From the NCBI GenBank assembly GCA_018902385.1, contig JABSSW010000031.1:485658-549657 (forward strand): DNA of 64,000 nucleotides, in the 5' to 3' direction. Below the pieces are notes generated by a model. The model was not told the DNA's origin, searched no databases, and worked only from the letters and a program-made list of their open reading frames with translations. The stretch is from Physcia stellaris. Its lineage: Eukaryota; Ascomycota; Lecanoromycetes; Caliciales; Physciaceae. Positions 32,503 to 44,339 of this stretch are shown piece after piece; the first letter of the stretch is position 1; every line of letters starts with the position of its first letter. The position numbers and the translations under genes are program-made.

Positions 32503-33076
32503 ATGAACAAACATGAAATCATATTGAACATGATTTACGATAAATTGATTTTCAAATCGTTTAAATGCAATCATCATGACAATATATTCAATCAAATTGT
32601 TTAAATTCGACGTTTGAAAAGTTTTAAATCAAATCGTCGATAAAATGTATTTAATTAACGTCGTGATACTTTATTATCGCAAAAAAACGACTCGAAACAT
32701 ATAACGATGATAAAATTTCGATATATCATTTTGTTTCGTTTCAAAATCAAATTTTTGTTTTTTACAATTGAAAATGAATCAAATGTATTCGATTCGAAAT
32801 GTTTCGAATATTCAATTCATTCGAACGTCGATAACGATGACGAATCGTTAATTATCAAATCAAATGATTCAAAAATTGATATCACAACAATTACGAAAAC
32901 GACATTTATCAAAAAAAAAATTTGAAAAAACAACGCAACAAACGTTGAAAAATCAAAAAACAACAATTCGAAATTTTTTTATCATCGAAATTGAATTCAA
33001 AGAATTCAATGAATATCGCGATAATTGATGCAATTTTTTTTGTTTATTCGTCGATTTCAAAAATAAAAAACAAAAA

Positions 33077-34468
33077 ATGCAATGTTTTTTTATTACGATC
33101 AATCAAATCGATTTCGCGTTCAAAACATTGCGAACAAATTTTGAATCGTTGAAAATTGTTGTCATGATCAAAAAAATTCTGAAACACGAACAAATCAAAT
33201 CGATTTTTGAACGCATAATGAAAAAAATATTCAAATATTTCAAACATTTGTCAAAAATATTCGATTTTCAAAAAACAATTGAATTGTCATCGCATCGATT
33301 TTACGATCACAAAATCGAATTTTTAAACGATAACAATACATTGTTTCGAAACAAAATATATTTTTTGTTCGAATTCAAATTTCAAAAATTCAAAAAATAT
33401 TTGAAAAATAATTTTCAAAAAAATTTTATCGTATTTAATCAAATTGCATACGTTTCGTTCGTTTTATTTGCAATCAAATCAAACGATCAATTACGTTTGT
33501 GTGTGAATTATCGACGATTTAATCACATCACGAAACGCAATCGATATTTCATTTTTTGATCGAAAAAATTTTAATCAAAATGCAAAATTGCAAATATTTG
33601 ATCAAATTGAATATTATATCGATTTTCAACAAGTTTCGAATGAATGAAAAAAATGAAAAACTCATCACGTTCGTTATTTTCATGAAATTATATAAATATC
33701 GAGTATTATTTTTCGAATTGATCAACGAATTCGCGAATTGACAACATTACATAAACGATTTGTTATTCAGTTTTTTGAAGAATTTTTGTCAAATTTATTT
33801 AGATGATATTTTCATTTACAACAAATTCAAAAAAAAAACACATCGTTCACGTTCGTAAAATGTTGAAAAAATTCAAAAAAATCGAATTATAAATGAATAT
33901 TGAAAAATGCGAATTTTTCAAAAAAGAAATAACATTTTCGAACGTCATATTATCGATGAATGATTTTCGCATGAATTCGAAAAAAATAAAAATCATTGTC
34001 AATTGAAAACGTTTTACAAATTTGAAAAAAATGCAAATTTTCGTGAATTTCGTCAATTTTTACAGACGATTCATTCGTGATTTCTCGAAAAACATTCGAA
34101 TTCTTATTCGAATGATCAAGAAATTCGTGAATTTCGAATGAATTGTTGAAATCGAAAAAATTTTCAATTTTTTCAAGAAAACGATGACGAAAATTTTCAT
34201 ATTACGACATTACGATCGAATCAAACAAATCATTTTGAAAATTGATTTTTTTGATTACGTCAATGCGAAATATTATTTCAATACGACGACGAAAAAGTTC
34301 TGCATTTTGTTGTTTTTTATAATCGCAACATGATTTCAATCGAATGCAATTACGAAATTTACGACAAAAAATTGTTGATCATTATTCGTTGTTTGAAACA
34401 TTGACGTTTTGAATTTGAAAATATTGAAAAATCGATCAAAATTTTCATCGATCACAAAAGTCTGAAAA
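33077..34468 (+). pseudogene. Gypsy-1 reverse transcriptase and start of RNase H
   Basis: Landmarks across broken frames: LRLCVNYRRFNHITKRNRYF (family CVDYR-LN-IT), LIKLNIISIFNKFRM (KLDI-AFN-IR), CQIYLDDIFIY near 33790-33815 (the YLDD catalytic box, here intact), EKCEFFKKEITF, and the RNase H DHKSLK at the Gypsy-2 insertion point. The RNase H domain continues at 41931. Confidence 0.85.
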
Positions 34469-34662
34469 TGTTATGCGTAAAGTTTAAATTGATTTTTTTA
34501 GAAATTATGAACGACAAAATGTCAATTTATGTACAATAATTGCGAATCAATTGTTTGATCATCATTTATTTAATATGAAATGACGACAAAACTTTTGTCA
34601 AAAATCATGTCAAAATATTTGATTTAAATTCATATCATTTAATTTGATTTTGTGTCATAACA
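34469..34662 (-). repeat. Gypsy-2 3' LTR (element sense)
   Basis: 194 bp with TGTTATG...CATAACA ends; the partner is 41734-41925. It is less populated with CT/AG than the partner. Confidence 0.88.
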
Positions 34663-34883
34663 ATTTGTCAATCAAAAAAAAAATCAATGTTTTTATTGAA
34701 TTTCATGTTTTATTATCATGCGTAATCATATCATGCATCAATTTATTTTTTTTTCGTTTTTCGTTTGTCGTTGCGATCATCAAAATTCTGCGAATGATTG
34801 AATTCGTATTGTTCAATGAAATTCTGAAAATTCTGTAATTCGAAAATGAATCGTCATTCGTCATATTTCGATTCATAAAAGAT

Positions 34884-35075
34884 TCATTTGATTAAATATT
34901 GAATTACGAAAATTTTGTTGTATTTTCTAATTCGTTTTTCGATTAATTTTTCAATTTCATAAAATTTGTATTGATTCGTATCGTTTTCGATTTCAATGAA
35001 GTCAAAATAATGAAAACGCGAACGATTGTAAAAATCAATTTCGACAAATGTTAATTCGAATTGTGCAATAAACAC
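34884..35075 (-). pseudogene. Gypsy-2 chromodomain relic
   Basis: The frame reads FYEIEKLIEKRIRKYNK and VIQYLIK, then TGA. This is the chromodomain pattern EVEKILDKR ... YLVKW with the conserved Trp turned into the stop. Chromodomains of this kind can direct integration into heterochromatin. Confidence 0.75.
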
Positions 35076-35339
35076 GACGAAATGAATTCGTCATGTTGAT
35101 GACAATTTCAATTTGTACGCGAAACGTTCGATGCGTTCAAAAATTCGAAATGATTCGCAACGTTGTTGAAATAATTTCGAATTTGATTTGTCAAACAGTT
35201 TGTAATTTTTGTTGAATTATAAATAAATTTTTTCATTTTGTTTTAATCGAATAAAAATATGACGCGAATCATAATATATTTTGATTTTGACAATCGCAAA
35301 ATTCGTGACATCGACAATTTTTCGCTAATATTTCATGCG

Positions 35340-36339
35340 TTAAATTGACAAAAATTGTATTTTTGTTGTGTTAAATGCGATTAAACTTGATATCGCGTTT
35401 TTGATTTTGAATTCGTATATGATTTCATTGAATGATAAATTTGTAACGATGTTAAACGTGTTGTTTAATTGAATTTGAATTGTTGAAAAAATTAAAATGT
35501 AATCGATGTTCGAAAATTCGATGACGAAATATCTGATAACAATTTCAACAATTTGATTGATTCGTTTTAACGAATCATTCGTTTGCGAATGATAAATCAC
35601 TGAAATCAACAATTTCGTGTTTAATTTTGTGAAAAATATTTGTCAAAAATTCGACATGAATTTTGAATCGCGATTTGAAATTATAATTTCAAACATTTCT
35701 CAATCGATTATTAATAATTTGTTCAATAATGCGTTGATTCATTTTTTCGTTTCATAAATTTTTTTGTCGAAATTCGAAAATCAATAAAATTCGACGAAAA
35801 TGTTTACATATTGCGAACATAACAATATTCATTTCATCAAATATAATTAAAATAAAATCGATAACAATGATATGAAATGAACGCGACGCGAACGTGATAA
35901 ACATCAATTTTTCGTACGATCGATATCGTTTTGTTTATGTTAATTGACAAATAAAACAATGTTCGATGTATTTTTTGATTTTTCGCGAAAATCGAAATAT
36001 GTATAACGTATTGAAAATTTTGTCATAACATCGATGAATTTTCGAATGATGATTTTGATCGTGAATTAAACGAAATATTTCGCGTTTCATTGTGATCGAT
36101 ATATACGATCGACGCGAATCAATGTTAACATGATATATAATGTCATTCGTATTTATCGCGAAATTGATTTCTGTTTTGAATTTTTTTGATATAAATTTCG
36201 TATCGTCATTTTTTGACTCATTGACGTTTCGATTTTTTACGTTGTTTTCGAACGACGACGAAATTTGAAAATTTCGAATCGACAAATTTTGTTTTTTTTC
36301 GTGCATTCGAATTGTCAACGATTTTAATATCGTGATCAT
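35340..36339 (-). pseudogene. Gypsy-2 integrase relic
   Basis: The zinc-binding part is at 35935-36100 (HDQNHHSKIHRCYDKI ... IEHCFICQLT, an H-x4-H-type and C-x2-C motif set). The distal core is at 35340-35612 (YHSQTNDSLKRINQIVEI, family YHPQTDGQ-ER-NQ). The Pro and Gly of the family read as Ser, Asn or Asp. Confidence 0.8.
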
Positions 36340-37172
36340 GTTTCGTCACGTTTTTTCGTTTTGATATTCGTTTTTGATTTTTTTTTAAATTTTTCGACAT
36401 TGCGATAAAAATGTTTTGAAAAACGTAATAATCGAAATTATTCGAAAAATCGATTATTTCGTCATGATATGTGTTCAAATCAAATTTATTTTTTGAATTT
36501 TTGTCGATTTGTTCATTTTCAAAAATTAATCTTGATAACGCATTCGAAACGACATGATTTTTTTTTTGATTTATATTTCATTTTCAATTTAAATTGTGAC
36601 AAATAAATTGAAACACGAACGAAACGAAAATTGAATTTATCGATGTTGTTGAAATTCATCGTGATTTGTTTAACGATAAAAATATTGACGACATAATTCG
36701 TAAAAACGACAATGATATTTTTGATTGTTTTTATCATATGTCGAATTTTTTTGACAATTCATATTAAGTCACATATTTCGAATTCAATAAATCAATATTT
36801 GATTTCGATTTCGTTCAACATTTTGTTTAAAAATAAAATGAATTCGATGTCGTTACGTTTGAATTTGTTTGAATTGTTGTTTGTTTTAAAATAATAAATC
36901 ATCGCGTCGAATTCGCGTCGTTTAAACGCGTCGATGTCGATGTACAATTTTCGATCGAAATTGAAATGTATCAAAAATGAAATTTTGTTAAAAATTTTTT
37001 GCAATAATCGATATGATTTTAATTTTTCAATTGAAAAATCGTTTATTACAATTTTTTGCGAATAGATTTTGCGAATCGTTTTTTTGTTATTTGAAAATTG
37101 ACGTAAAAATAAAATTTTGCGACGTTATAACGCGTTCGTTTTTTGAACGTAAAACGCGACAAAATTTCGTAA

Positions 37173-37592
37173 TCATTTTGTTAAATTTAAATAAATTTTC
37201 AAATTTTTCAAAATATATGAAAAATTCAATTTAATTATTGTTTTCAATTTATCGATTGCGATAATGAAATCAAAAACGTCAATTTTTTGATCAAGAAATG
37301 CGATCGTAAAATAATCGAAAAACGATTTTTTCGACGACAAATTAATTTTATAAATATTTAATCGTTCGAATATCGAATGTAAATGAATCATATGTTTTTT
37401 AAAAATATTGAAAAAAACGACAATGTCGTTTACGTAAACACGAACAAATTCGCGAAAATTTCGAAAAATAAAATCGATTTGTCGTTGTACGTATGATGAT
37501 GAATTTTTGAAATTCATCACGATTACGTTAAATTGTTTTTGTTTTTTATATGAAACGACGATAAATTTATGTTTGTTTGCAAATTTTATCAA
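37173..37592 (-). pseudogene. Gypsy-2 reverse transcriptase relic
   Basis: The frame has QFNVIVMNFKNSSSYVQRQID, then FVRVYVNDIVVFFNIF, the catalytic YVDD box with the first Asp read as Asn, and KINLSSKKSFFDYF. The pattern is unmistakable for Ty3/gypsy. Upstream sequence to about 38.2 kb and downstream RNase H to 36.5 kb are more broken. Confidence 0.85.
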
Positions 37593-38315
37593 TCATTGTA
37601 AAAAAAATTCGTTGCGTCGAAAACGAAAATAAATTTGCATTCGACGATGATTGCAATAATGTCAAATTGAAAAAACATTGAATAAAAATCGATGATAATG
37701 ATTTTGTTTAATTCGCGTATATCGACGACGATTCGATTTTTGCGCTTTGAATCATTCGATTCAAATATTGTTTTTTATACGACGAAAACAAAATAATCAT
37801 GCGAAATGAATTGATTGATATATTTCATGCGATTTTGAACGTGCAATTTATCGAAAATTTCATCAATTAATTTTCGATTTGCGAAATTCAAAAAATAAAT
37901 TTTCGTTGCGTCGATTTTCGCGTCGAATTTGAATTCAATTGACATTCATTCATTTTTCGAAATTCGCACGATAAATTCATTATCGTTTCATAAATTTGAA
38001 TAGTTCAACGCAACGTTTGCAAATTTAATTCGAACGTTAACGTCATCGTAAACAATAATTTCAACAAACAACATTTTTTTCGTATTAATACTAAAATTTA
38101 CAACAGTAAAATCGTTAAAATTGCGTGCAAAATTGAACGCAAAATTGATTAAATTTGCGACGAAATTAATCGCGATCGCATCGTGCAAATTTTTATAATT
38201 AATCGCGATAATCGCGTCAATTGTTATAATCGAAACATTAAATTTCAAAATTTGTTTGAATCAATTTTTAGAAACAAATTTATGAACATTAACAATTAAA
38301 TGAACGTATTTCGAA

Positions 38316-40169
38316 TTAGTTAAATAACATTTTTTTTTTTTCGTATTTTTGTACGAATTTCAAACGCGTATTTTTGAAAATGTAAACATTTTCAAAATTG
38401 ATGTTGTAAATTTGAACGATTTTTGTATAAACATCGATAATATAAAAAAAAACGTTTTCATTTTGATTTAGTCGTTCAATTCGTGAAAACGTGAACATAA
38501 AATCGCGTTCAATAAATAAACTATTCTTTTCACGTAATTTGAAAAAAATTGTAAAAATTGATTTAATTGAAATTTTAATAATTTCGTTAACACGAACAAC
38601 GCGTTTGATTTGTGATTCAACATTAATGATATTTAATTTAATTCGTATATTTTTGCAATTTTTTATAATGACGATTTGTTTGTTTATATTTATATTCATT
38701 TGCTTTGAATTCAATATATCATTGTTTAAAAAAATTTTTGTTTTTAATTTTTTTATTATGTAAATTTGTCGCGTAAATGTAACGATCGCATCGTCGTCAT
38801 CAATCGAAATTTCAAAAACACGAAAAATTAATGAAATATGATCAATTGTTGTGACGACGACATTTTCGATGTCGCGAATTTTGAAAAATTTTATAATTTG
38901 TCGCGCATGTATTTTGTAATCAAATATTTTTTGCATCAAAAATTTACGATCGATTAAAAATGCATCGCATTCGATATCGACGCACATATCAATAAAAAAT
39001 TGTTTTATATTTGTTTTCATCGTGACGTAACGTCACGAACGAAATTCGAAATTAAATCGTGTATTTGTTTTGACGTTTGATTGTATGATAAATGTTTGAT
39101 AATTATGAGCATTTTTCGTCGACGATGTGTCAAATTTAATCGAAATTGTTTGACACGAACGCAAATGTCGATGAAATTTGTTGTTAAAATAAAATTTCGA
39201 TTGATAACGTTTGCATGCATAAATTTTTGTTTGTTTGATTGAAATATTCACAAAATATTCGAATGATTCATGAATCACATAATTTTCATTAAATTTCTGA
39301 ATTTCGAAATGTTTTTTGTCATGATATTTATCATTTATCATAAATATTTTTGACGCGTTTTCAATATTCATGTTGTAATCATTTTGATAATTTTTTTCAT
39401 CGATTGAATAATTGTTTTTTGTTTTTTTTTTCGCAAAATACGCTCGTCGATATAATGTTTCATTTTGATTAAACGTTTCATTCTGATTAAAATAAATATT
39501 TTGTTTAAACGAAAACGAAAATGAATTTGAAAAATCAACAAAATAATTATTAAAACGTAAAAATTGTGAATATTGAAATCGCAAATCGAACGTGTTTCGA
39601 TTTTTTTGAATTTCGTTTTGTTGCGTTTGTTGAAATCGATATTGTTGATTTACGTATGAACGTTTTTGCATATTTTGTGTCGATTGTTGTCGATTTGAAT
39701 AATCGAATTGATACGAACGTTATTGTTATTGAAAAACGTAAACATTATTTTGTTTGTCAAATTGATACGAAATTGAATATTGCGTTTGTCGTGATTGCGA
39801 AAAAAATTCATTGAAATTTTCGTAATCATTACGTTCATTGATGAAAAAAAAATATTATACGAATCGAAATGAAATTAAAATTTGAAAACGATAAATGAAT
39901 TGAAAACGATGATCGTTTTCGAATGAATGATAAAAATGATATTTGTTTTCAATGTTTCATTATATTTTCTTCTTATCATCAAATTGTTGAAAAAACTTAT
40001 TCATGATAATTTTTTCTGTCGATTTAATTAAGTTTCGTCGAAATTTTAATTTCAATTCATTGTAAATTAAATAAAATTGTAAATAAATTGACATCATAAT
40101 CGATTTAACATTTCTGATTATTATTTCGACGAAATCGAATGATTTTTTATGTTTGCGAACATTTTTCAT
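38316..40169 (-). pseudogene. Gypsy-2 gag, zinc-finger and protease region
   Basis: Gag-like helical and Gln/Asn-rich frames occupy 39033-40169. At about 39150-39215 a finger-like segment reads CKRY ... NNKFHRHLRSC, with ligands at the spacing C-x2-(Y)-x12-H-x4-C and the same NN-x2-HRHLR core as the finger in the young LTR element at 24.5 kb. The 234-codon frame at 38316-39020 contains CVDIECDAFLIDRKFL, probably the protease region. Confidence 0.65.
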
Positions 40170-41713
40170 AATGTATTTTTTTTCGTGATCATCGTCAACG
40201 TCGTTGACGACGATTTTTTATAACGTTTTAACAACAAACGTTTTCATTTTTTTACGTTTTTTTTTAATTTGATCAATTTTTTTTAATCGTCATTGACGAT
40301 TTCAATATATCATCGTAATGCGTGATCACGCATGCAATTATAAAAATTTGTTCGAATCACATCAACATTTTTAAACAATGTCATATTTTTAATTTTTTCA
40401 ATATAGAAATGAACATTTCGAAAATATGTATTTTTGTTCGAATATTCGATCGAATTGTCGATAATAACGTTTTTTTTTTCGTATCACGAATCGAAAAATT
40501 TTGTTTTTTGAACATTTCATTTGACGTCATCGTCATTGTCAAAAAATTCGATTGAATTTGATGATTCGACAAAGTTTTGAAATTTTGTCTGAATATCGTT
40601 TCGAACATTTGTAATCAATGTTTGAAAAATTTGTCATTGTTGTTGCGTGAATTTCGTGTTCTGTCAATTGTTATTTTCGTTTGTTATGTTTGAATTGAAT
40701 GCGAAAATAAATTCGATATTTTTTGTGTTTCGAAAAATGATGTTCAACGAAATTATAATGTTGTTTCGTCGTTGAAAAAACGACGTCGACGAAATGATTT
40801 GAAATTTACGACGTAAATTTTTCGAAAAATAAACGTAAAAAATATCAAAAAAAATATTTGCAATCGTCGATTTTAAATCAAAAATGAATGACGTAATTCG
40901 ATCATTAATGCAATCGAAAAATGATTGATTGCTTCAATACATTTCGATGACGATCACGAAAACTTTAAAATTTTTGCGAAAACGAATTTTGTCGACGATT
41001 CACTTTGTTGAATAAACAATGTTTGTCGAAATTGAATGATTAATAATTGACAACGATGTTGATTTAAAACAATTAATTACGATATTGTTCATAGTAATTT
41101 TTGCAAATATATTGACAAAATAAATTGAATCAATTATATCGATGTAATCGAATAATTCAAACGCAATGCGAATGATTTGTGATATGAAAACAATCAAAAT
41201 GATTTAAATGAAAATGATGTGTCGTATTGAAATTTGAAATAAAATGATGATAAACAAAACAAGAAAAAAAAAACGAGTTGAAATTTTCAAAGTTTGTTGA
41301 ACAAATTATTTGTTGATGAAAAAATTGATAAAATCGTTAAATTGAATTGTTCGAATTAAACAAAAATTCGATAATGAATTGACATTCAAATGCGTCGTCA
41401 TTGAACGATGACAATGCGAATTTTCACGAAAAATCGAAATGTTTTGAATATTTAAAAAAAAAATCAATCGTCTTTGTTAAAAATTGTAAAAAAAATGAAA
41501 AATTTAATTGAAATTTTCATTTTCAACTGAGTGTTTGTTGTTGATGATTGATTTCGATCGACACGTCAAATCGAAAAAACAATAAAATTTTCGACGATTG
41601 ACAACGAAAAAAATATTGATGAACAAATGACTTGTTTAAAAATGCAAAATTGTTCGAAAATTGATACGTTAAAAAACAAAAAATGATGTCGTTTTGTTTA
41701 CGTACAAATCATC

Positions 41714-41731
41714 GTTTGAATGATGTTATCA
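41714..41731 (-). other. Gypsy-2 primer-binding-site-like block
   Basis: TGATAACATCATTCAAAC, 2 nt inside the LTR. It differs from the block at 25942-25959 at three places, each a G-to-A change after a purine. Confidence 0.7.
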
Positions 41732-41733
41732 AT

Positions 41734-41925
41734 TGTTATGCGTAAAGTCTGAATTGATTTTTTTAAAAATTATAAACGACAAAATGTCAATTTATGTACA
41801 ATAATTCGAGTCAATTGTCTGATTATCATTCATTTAATATGAGATAACGACAAAATTTTGTCAAAAGTCATGTCAAAATATTTGATTTAAGTTCATATTA
41901 TTTAATTTGATCTTGTGTCATAACA
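41734..41925 (-). repeat. Gypsy-2 5' LTR (element sense)
   Basis: 192-bp partner of 34469-34662, followed by the GAAAA duplication at 41926-41930. Confidence 0.88.
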
Positions 41926-41930
41926 GAAAA

Positions 41931-43440
41931 TCTTCATGACGTCAAAGAATTTTACTTTTCGTCAAACTCGTTGAACAGAAATTTTTTCGAAATTCAACAT
42001 TGTCATTCAGTTTTAATTCGAAATTTAGAACGTTAAAACAAATGTTTTGACTCGTATGTTTGATTTTCGATTCAAAAACGAAATTGATAAACGACATCAA
42101 TATCGAAAACAAATATTGTTCATTTCGAAACGATTCGAAATTCACGCGATAAAATTTGACGAATTTATTTACGAACGAATTTTGATTGTCAATAAAGTTG
42201 ACGATAATTACACGACATATCGTGAAATCATCGAACAAAATTTCACATCAATGAACGAAATCGATTTACGAAATTGCAATGAAAAAAACGATATTTTATA
42301 TCGAAATGATCGATTATGAATGTTTGTCGACGTTTTTTTATTCGTTGATTTTTTCAAAAAAATTCATGAATTTTCGATTTCGAAACATTCAAATTTCAAT
42401 CGTATGAAAAATTTTATACGTCGCGATTATTATTGATTTAACATGCGCAAATTCGTTCGTCGATACGTACGCAATTGTTATGAATGTCAACGTACGAAAA
42501 TTTTCAAAAATCGAAAAAATGATTTATTCATTTTTTTGATTATTTTTTTGCAACGTTAAATCGACATATTTATAAATTTTATTATCGAATTGTTCGACGT
42601 TCACGATCACAACGTCATTTGCACGATAATCGACAAATTTAATAAAAAACGTCATTACGTGTTTTGCATCGTCGACGATAAAAATACAAATGCAAAAATC
42701 ACGATCAAAATATTTATCAATTACGTGTTTCGTACGCATGAATTATTTTTTTTTATAACGTCAAATCGAAAATTTCAATTCATATCATTCGTTTGACAAA
42801 CATTTTGCAAAATTCTCGACATCAAATATAAATTTTTTATCGTTTTTTATTCAAAAATCGATAAACAAATCGAAAAAATCAATCAAAATATCGAAAAACA
42901 ATTGCGACAATATTGCAATTACATGCAAAACGATTAAAACGTTTAATTATTCATGATCGAATTTGCAAACAACAACGCGATATTTGCAACAACAAAATTA
43001 TTATCATTTTTTATCAATAAAAATTTTCATTTTCGTATAAATTTTTCATTAAATTTTATTTCGTATGTTACAACGAAAAAACGATTTTTGATCGTCAAAA
43101 CAAAAAATATTATCGACACGATGCAAAATATTTTCAATTACGTACGAAATCATGCAAAAATAATTCAAAAACGTATAATAATTCAAATCAACAAACATCG
43201 AAAAATCGTGAAATACGTCGAAAAAATTTCGTTTTTTTGAATCGACGAAACATCAAAACGATCAAATCATTTAACAAATTTGATGACAAAAAATTAAATT
43301 CGTACAAAATATTAAAACGTAAAAACAATTTTTATCGATTCGAATTGTCAAAAATCATACGAATTTACGATGTGTTTCATTGTTGATTTTTTCGCAAAAA
43401 TTTTCGTAATTTTTTCGAAAATCAAATCAATGAATTTTTC
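41931..43440 (+). pseudogene. Gypsy-1 RNase H (rest) and integrase relic
   Basis: Directly after the GAAAA duplication the plus strand resumes RNase H with MTSKNFTFRQTR, a TGA at the expected Trp, and VLTRMFDFRF. Integrase follows: CYECQRTK (C-x2-C of the zinc domain, near 42480), FINFIIELFDV (catalytic Asp region), FIVFYSKIDKQIEKINQNIE (family HPQTDGQ-ER-N) and MIEFANNNA. Stops and lost Gly/Pro are throughout. Confidence 0.8.
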
Positions 43441-43464
43441 GATTTCGTCATAATCAACGAAAAT

Positions 43465-43640
43465 TTCGAATGAAAAATGAACGATATTTTGAAATTTCGA
43501 TATTATTACAATCGTTTTCAATATCGTGTCAATTGATCAAATTGATTTTATAATCGAACGTGATATTATGTCGACAACGAAAAATTCGATAATGTTCGCG
43601 ATGTAATGAACGATTTTCATCGTAATTATTTCACGACAAC
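43465..43640 (+). pseudogene. Gypsy-1 chromodomain relic
   Basis: In one frame the segment reads NDILKFRYYYNRFQYRVN, then a series of short runs broken by TGA, then FDNVRDVMNDFHRNY. TGA codons at 43471, 43534, 43543 and 43561 fall where chromodomains of this element class have conserved Trp. Confidence 0.8.
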
Positions 43641-44107
43641 AAATTCAAAATCGTTCAAAACGTTAATTTCAATATTTCAAATCGTCGTTAACGAATCAGA
43701 TTTTTCAACGAATCGTCGTCGTTTTTGAAAAAAAATCGTCATGTTAACATTAATCGAAATTATTTTCAATTAATATTTGAAATCACGAATTCAATTTTCA
43801 TTCATTCGTTTTTGATTTCACGATTTTTATTCAACAATTCAATTTTTATTATTATTTCGATGTTATTTACAATCAAAATTTACATCGCATAAAAAATTGA
43901 ATCGTGTCAAAAACATTTTCAAAAATTGTCGTCAAATTTTATCGAACGTTGAAATGACAATAAAATATTAAAAAATGAAAAATGATGATCGTGAAATTTT
44001 TGAAATTTTGCAATTATACGAATTGATCAACAAAATTTTCAACAACGTTTTCAAATTTCGAAACAACAACGAATCGTCGAAACGACGTTCGCGAAAAAAA
44101 AAAATAA

Positions 44108-44339
44108 TGTTACGAACATGTTTGACAAATAAATTTGACAAATAAATAATTGATATGATAAATGATTAAACAAATATGTTTGAATCGAATTATGTTTTAA
44201 TTTTCTGACGAAATTAACGTGATTTGAAATTTGACGTTCGCACATTGTTTGCAATTTCATCATTTTGTATTTATTTGTTTTTGCAAACTTATTGTTTTCG
44301 TTTAATTAATCAATAATACGTTTATTCAAACACGATTCA
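44108..44339 (+). repeat. Gypsy-1 3' LTR
   Basis: 232-bp partner of 30234-30465, preceded by an A-rich tract (mutated polypurine tract) and followed by TGAT. Confidence 0.85.

Larger units (their letters stand above)
34469..41925 (-). mobile_element. Gypsy-2: chromodomain Ty3/gypsy relic nested in Gypsy-1
   Basis: LTRs at 34469-34662 (194 bp) and 41734-41925 (192 bp) carry perfect TGTTATG/CATAACA ends and are flanked by GAAAA on both sides (34464-34468 and 41926-41930), a perfect 5-bp target duplication. Two bases inside the right LTR the minus strand reads TGATAACATCATTCAAAC, a primer-site block that fixes the orientation as minus. Minus-strand domains in order from 40.2 to 34.9 kb: gag, a zinc-finger segment, protease, reverse transcriptase (YVNDIV), integrase (H2C2 and core), chromodomain. 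All frames are broken. Total 7,457 bp. Confidence 0.92.
30234..44339 (+). mobile_element. Gypsy-1: chromodomain Ty3/gypsy relic carrying nested Gypsy-2
   Basis: LTRs of 232 bp lie at 30234-30465 and 44108-44339, starting TGTTACGAACAT and ending TTCA. TGAT flanks both sides (30230-30233 and 44340-44343). The block after the 5' LTR starts TGATATTACAAT, as expected of a mutated TGG-type primer site, and an A-only tract precedes the 3' LTR, as expected of a mutated polypurine tract. Plus-strand domains run in order: gag with zinc knuckle, protease, reverse transcriptase, RNase H, integrase, chromodomain. Removing Gypsy-2 (34469-41925 plus a 5-bp duplication) leaves about 6.64 kb, a normal size, and restores the RNase H DHKSL ... 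MTSKNFTFRQTR run. All frames are broken. Confidence 0.9.
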
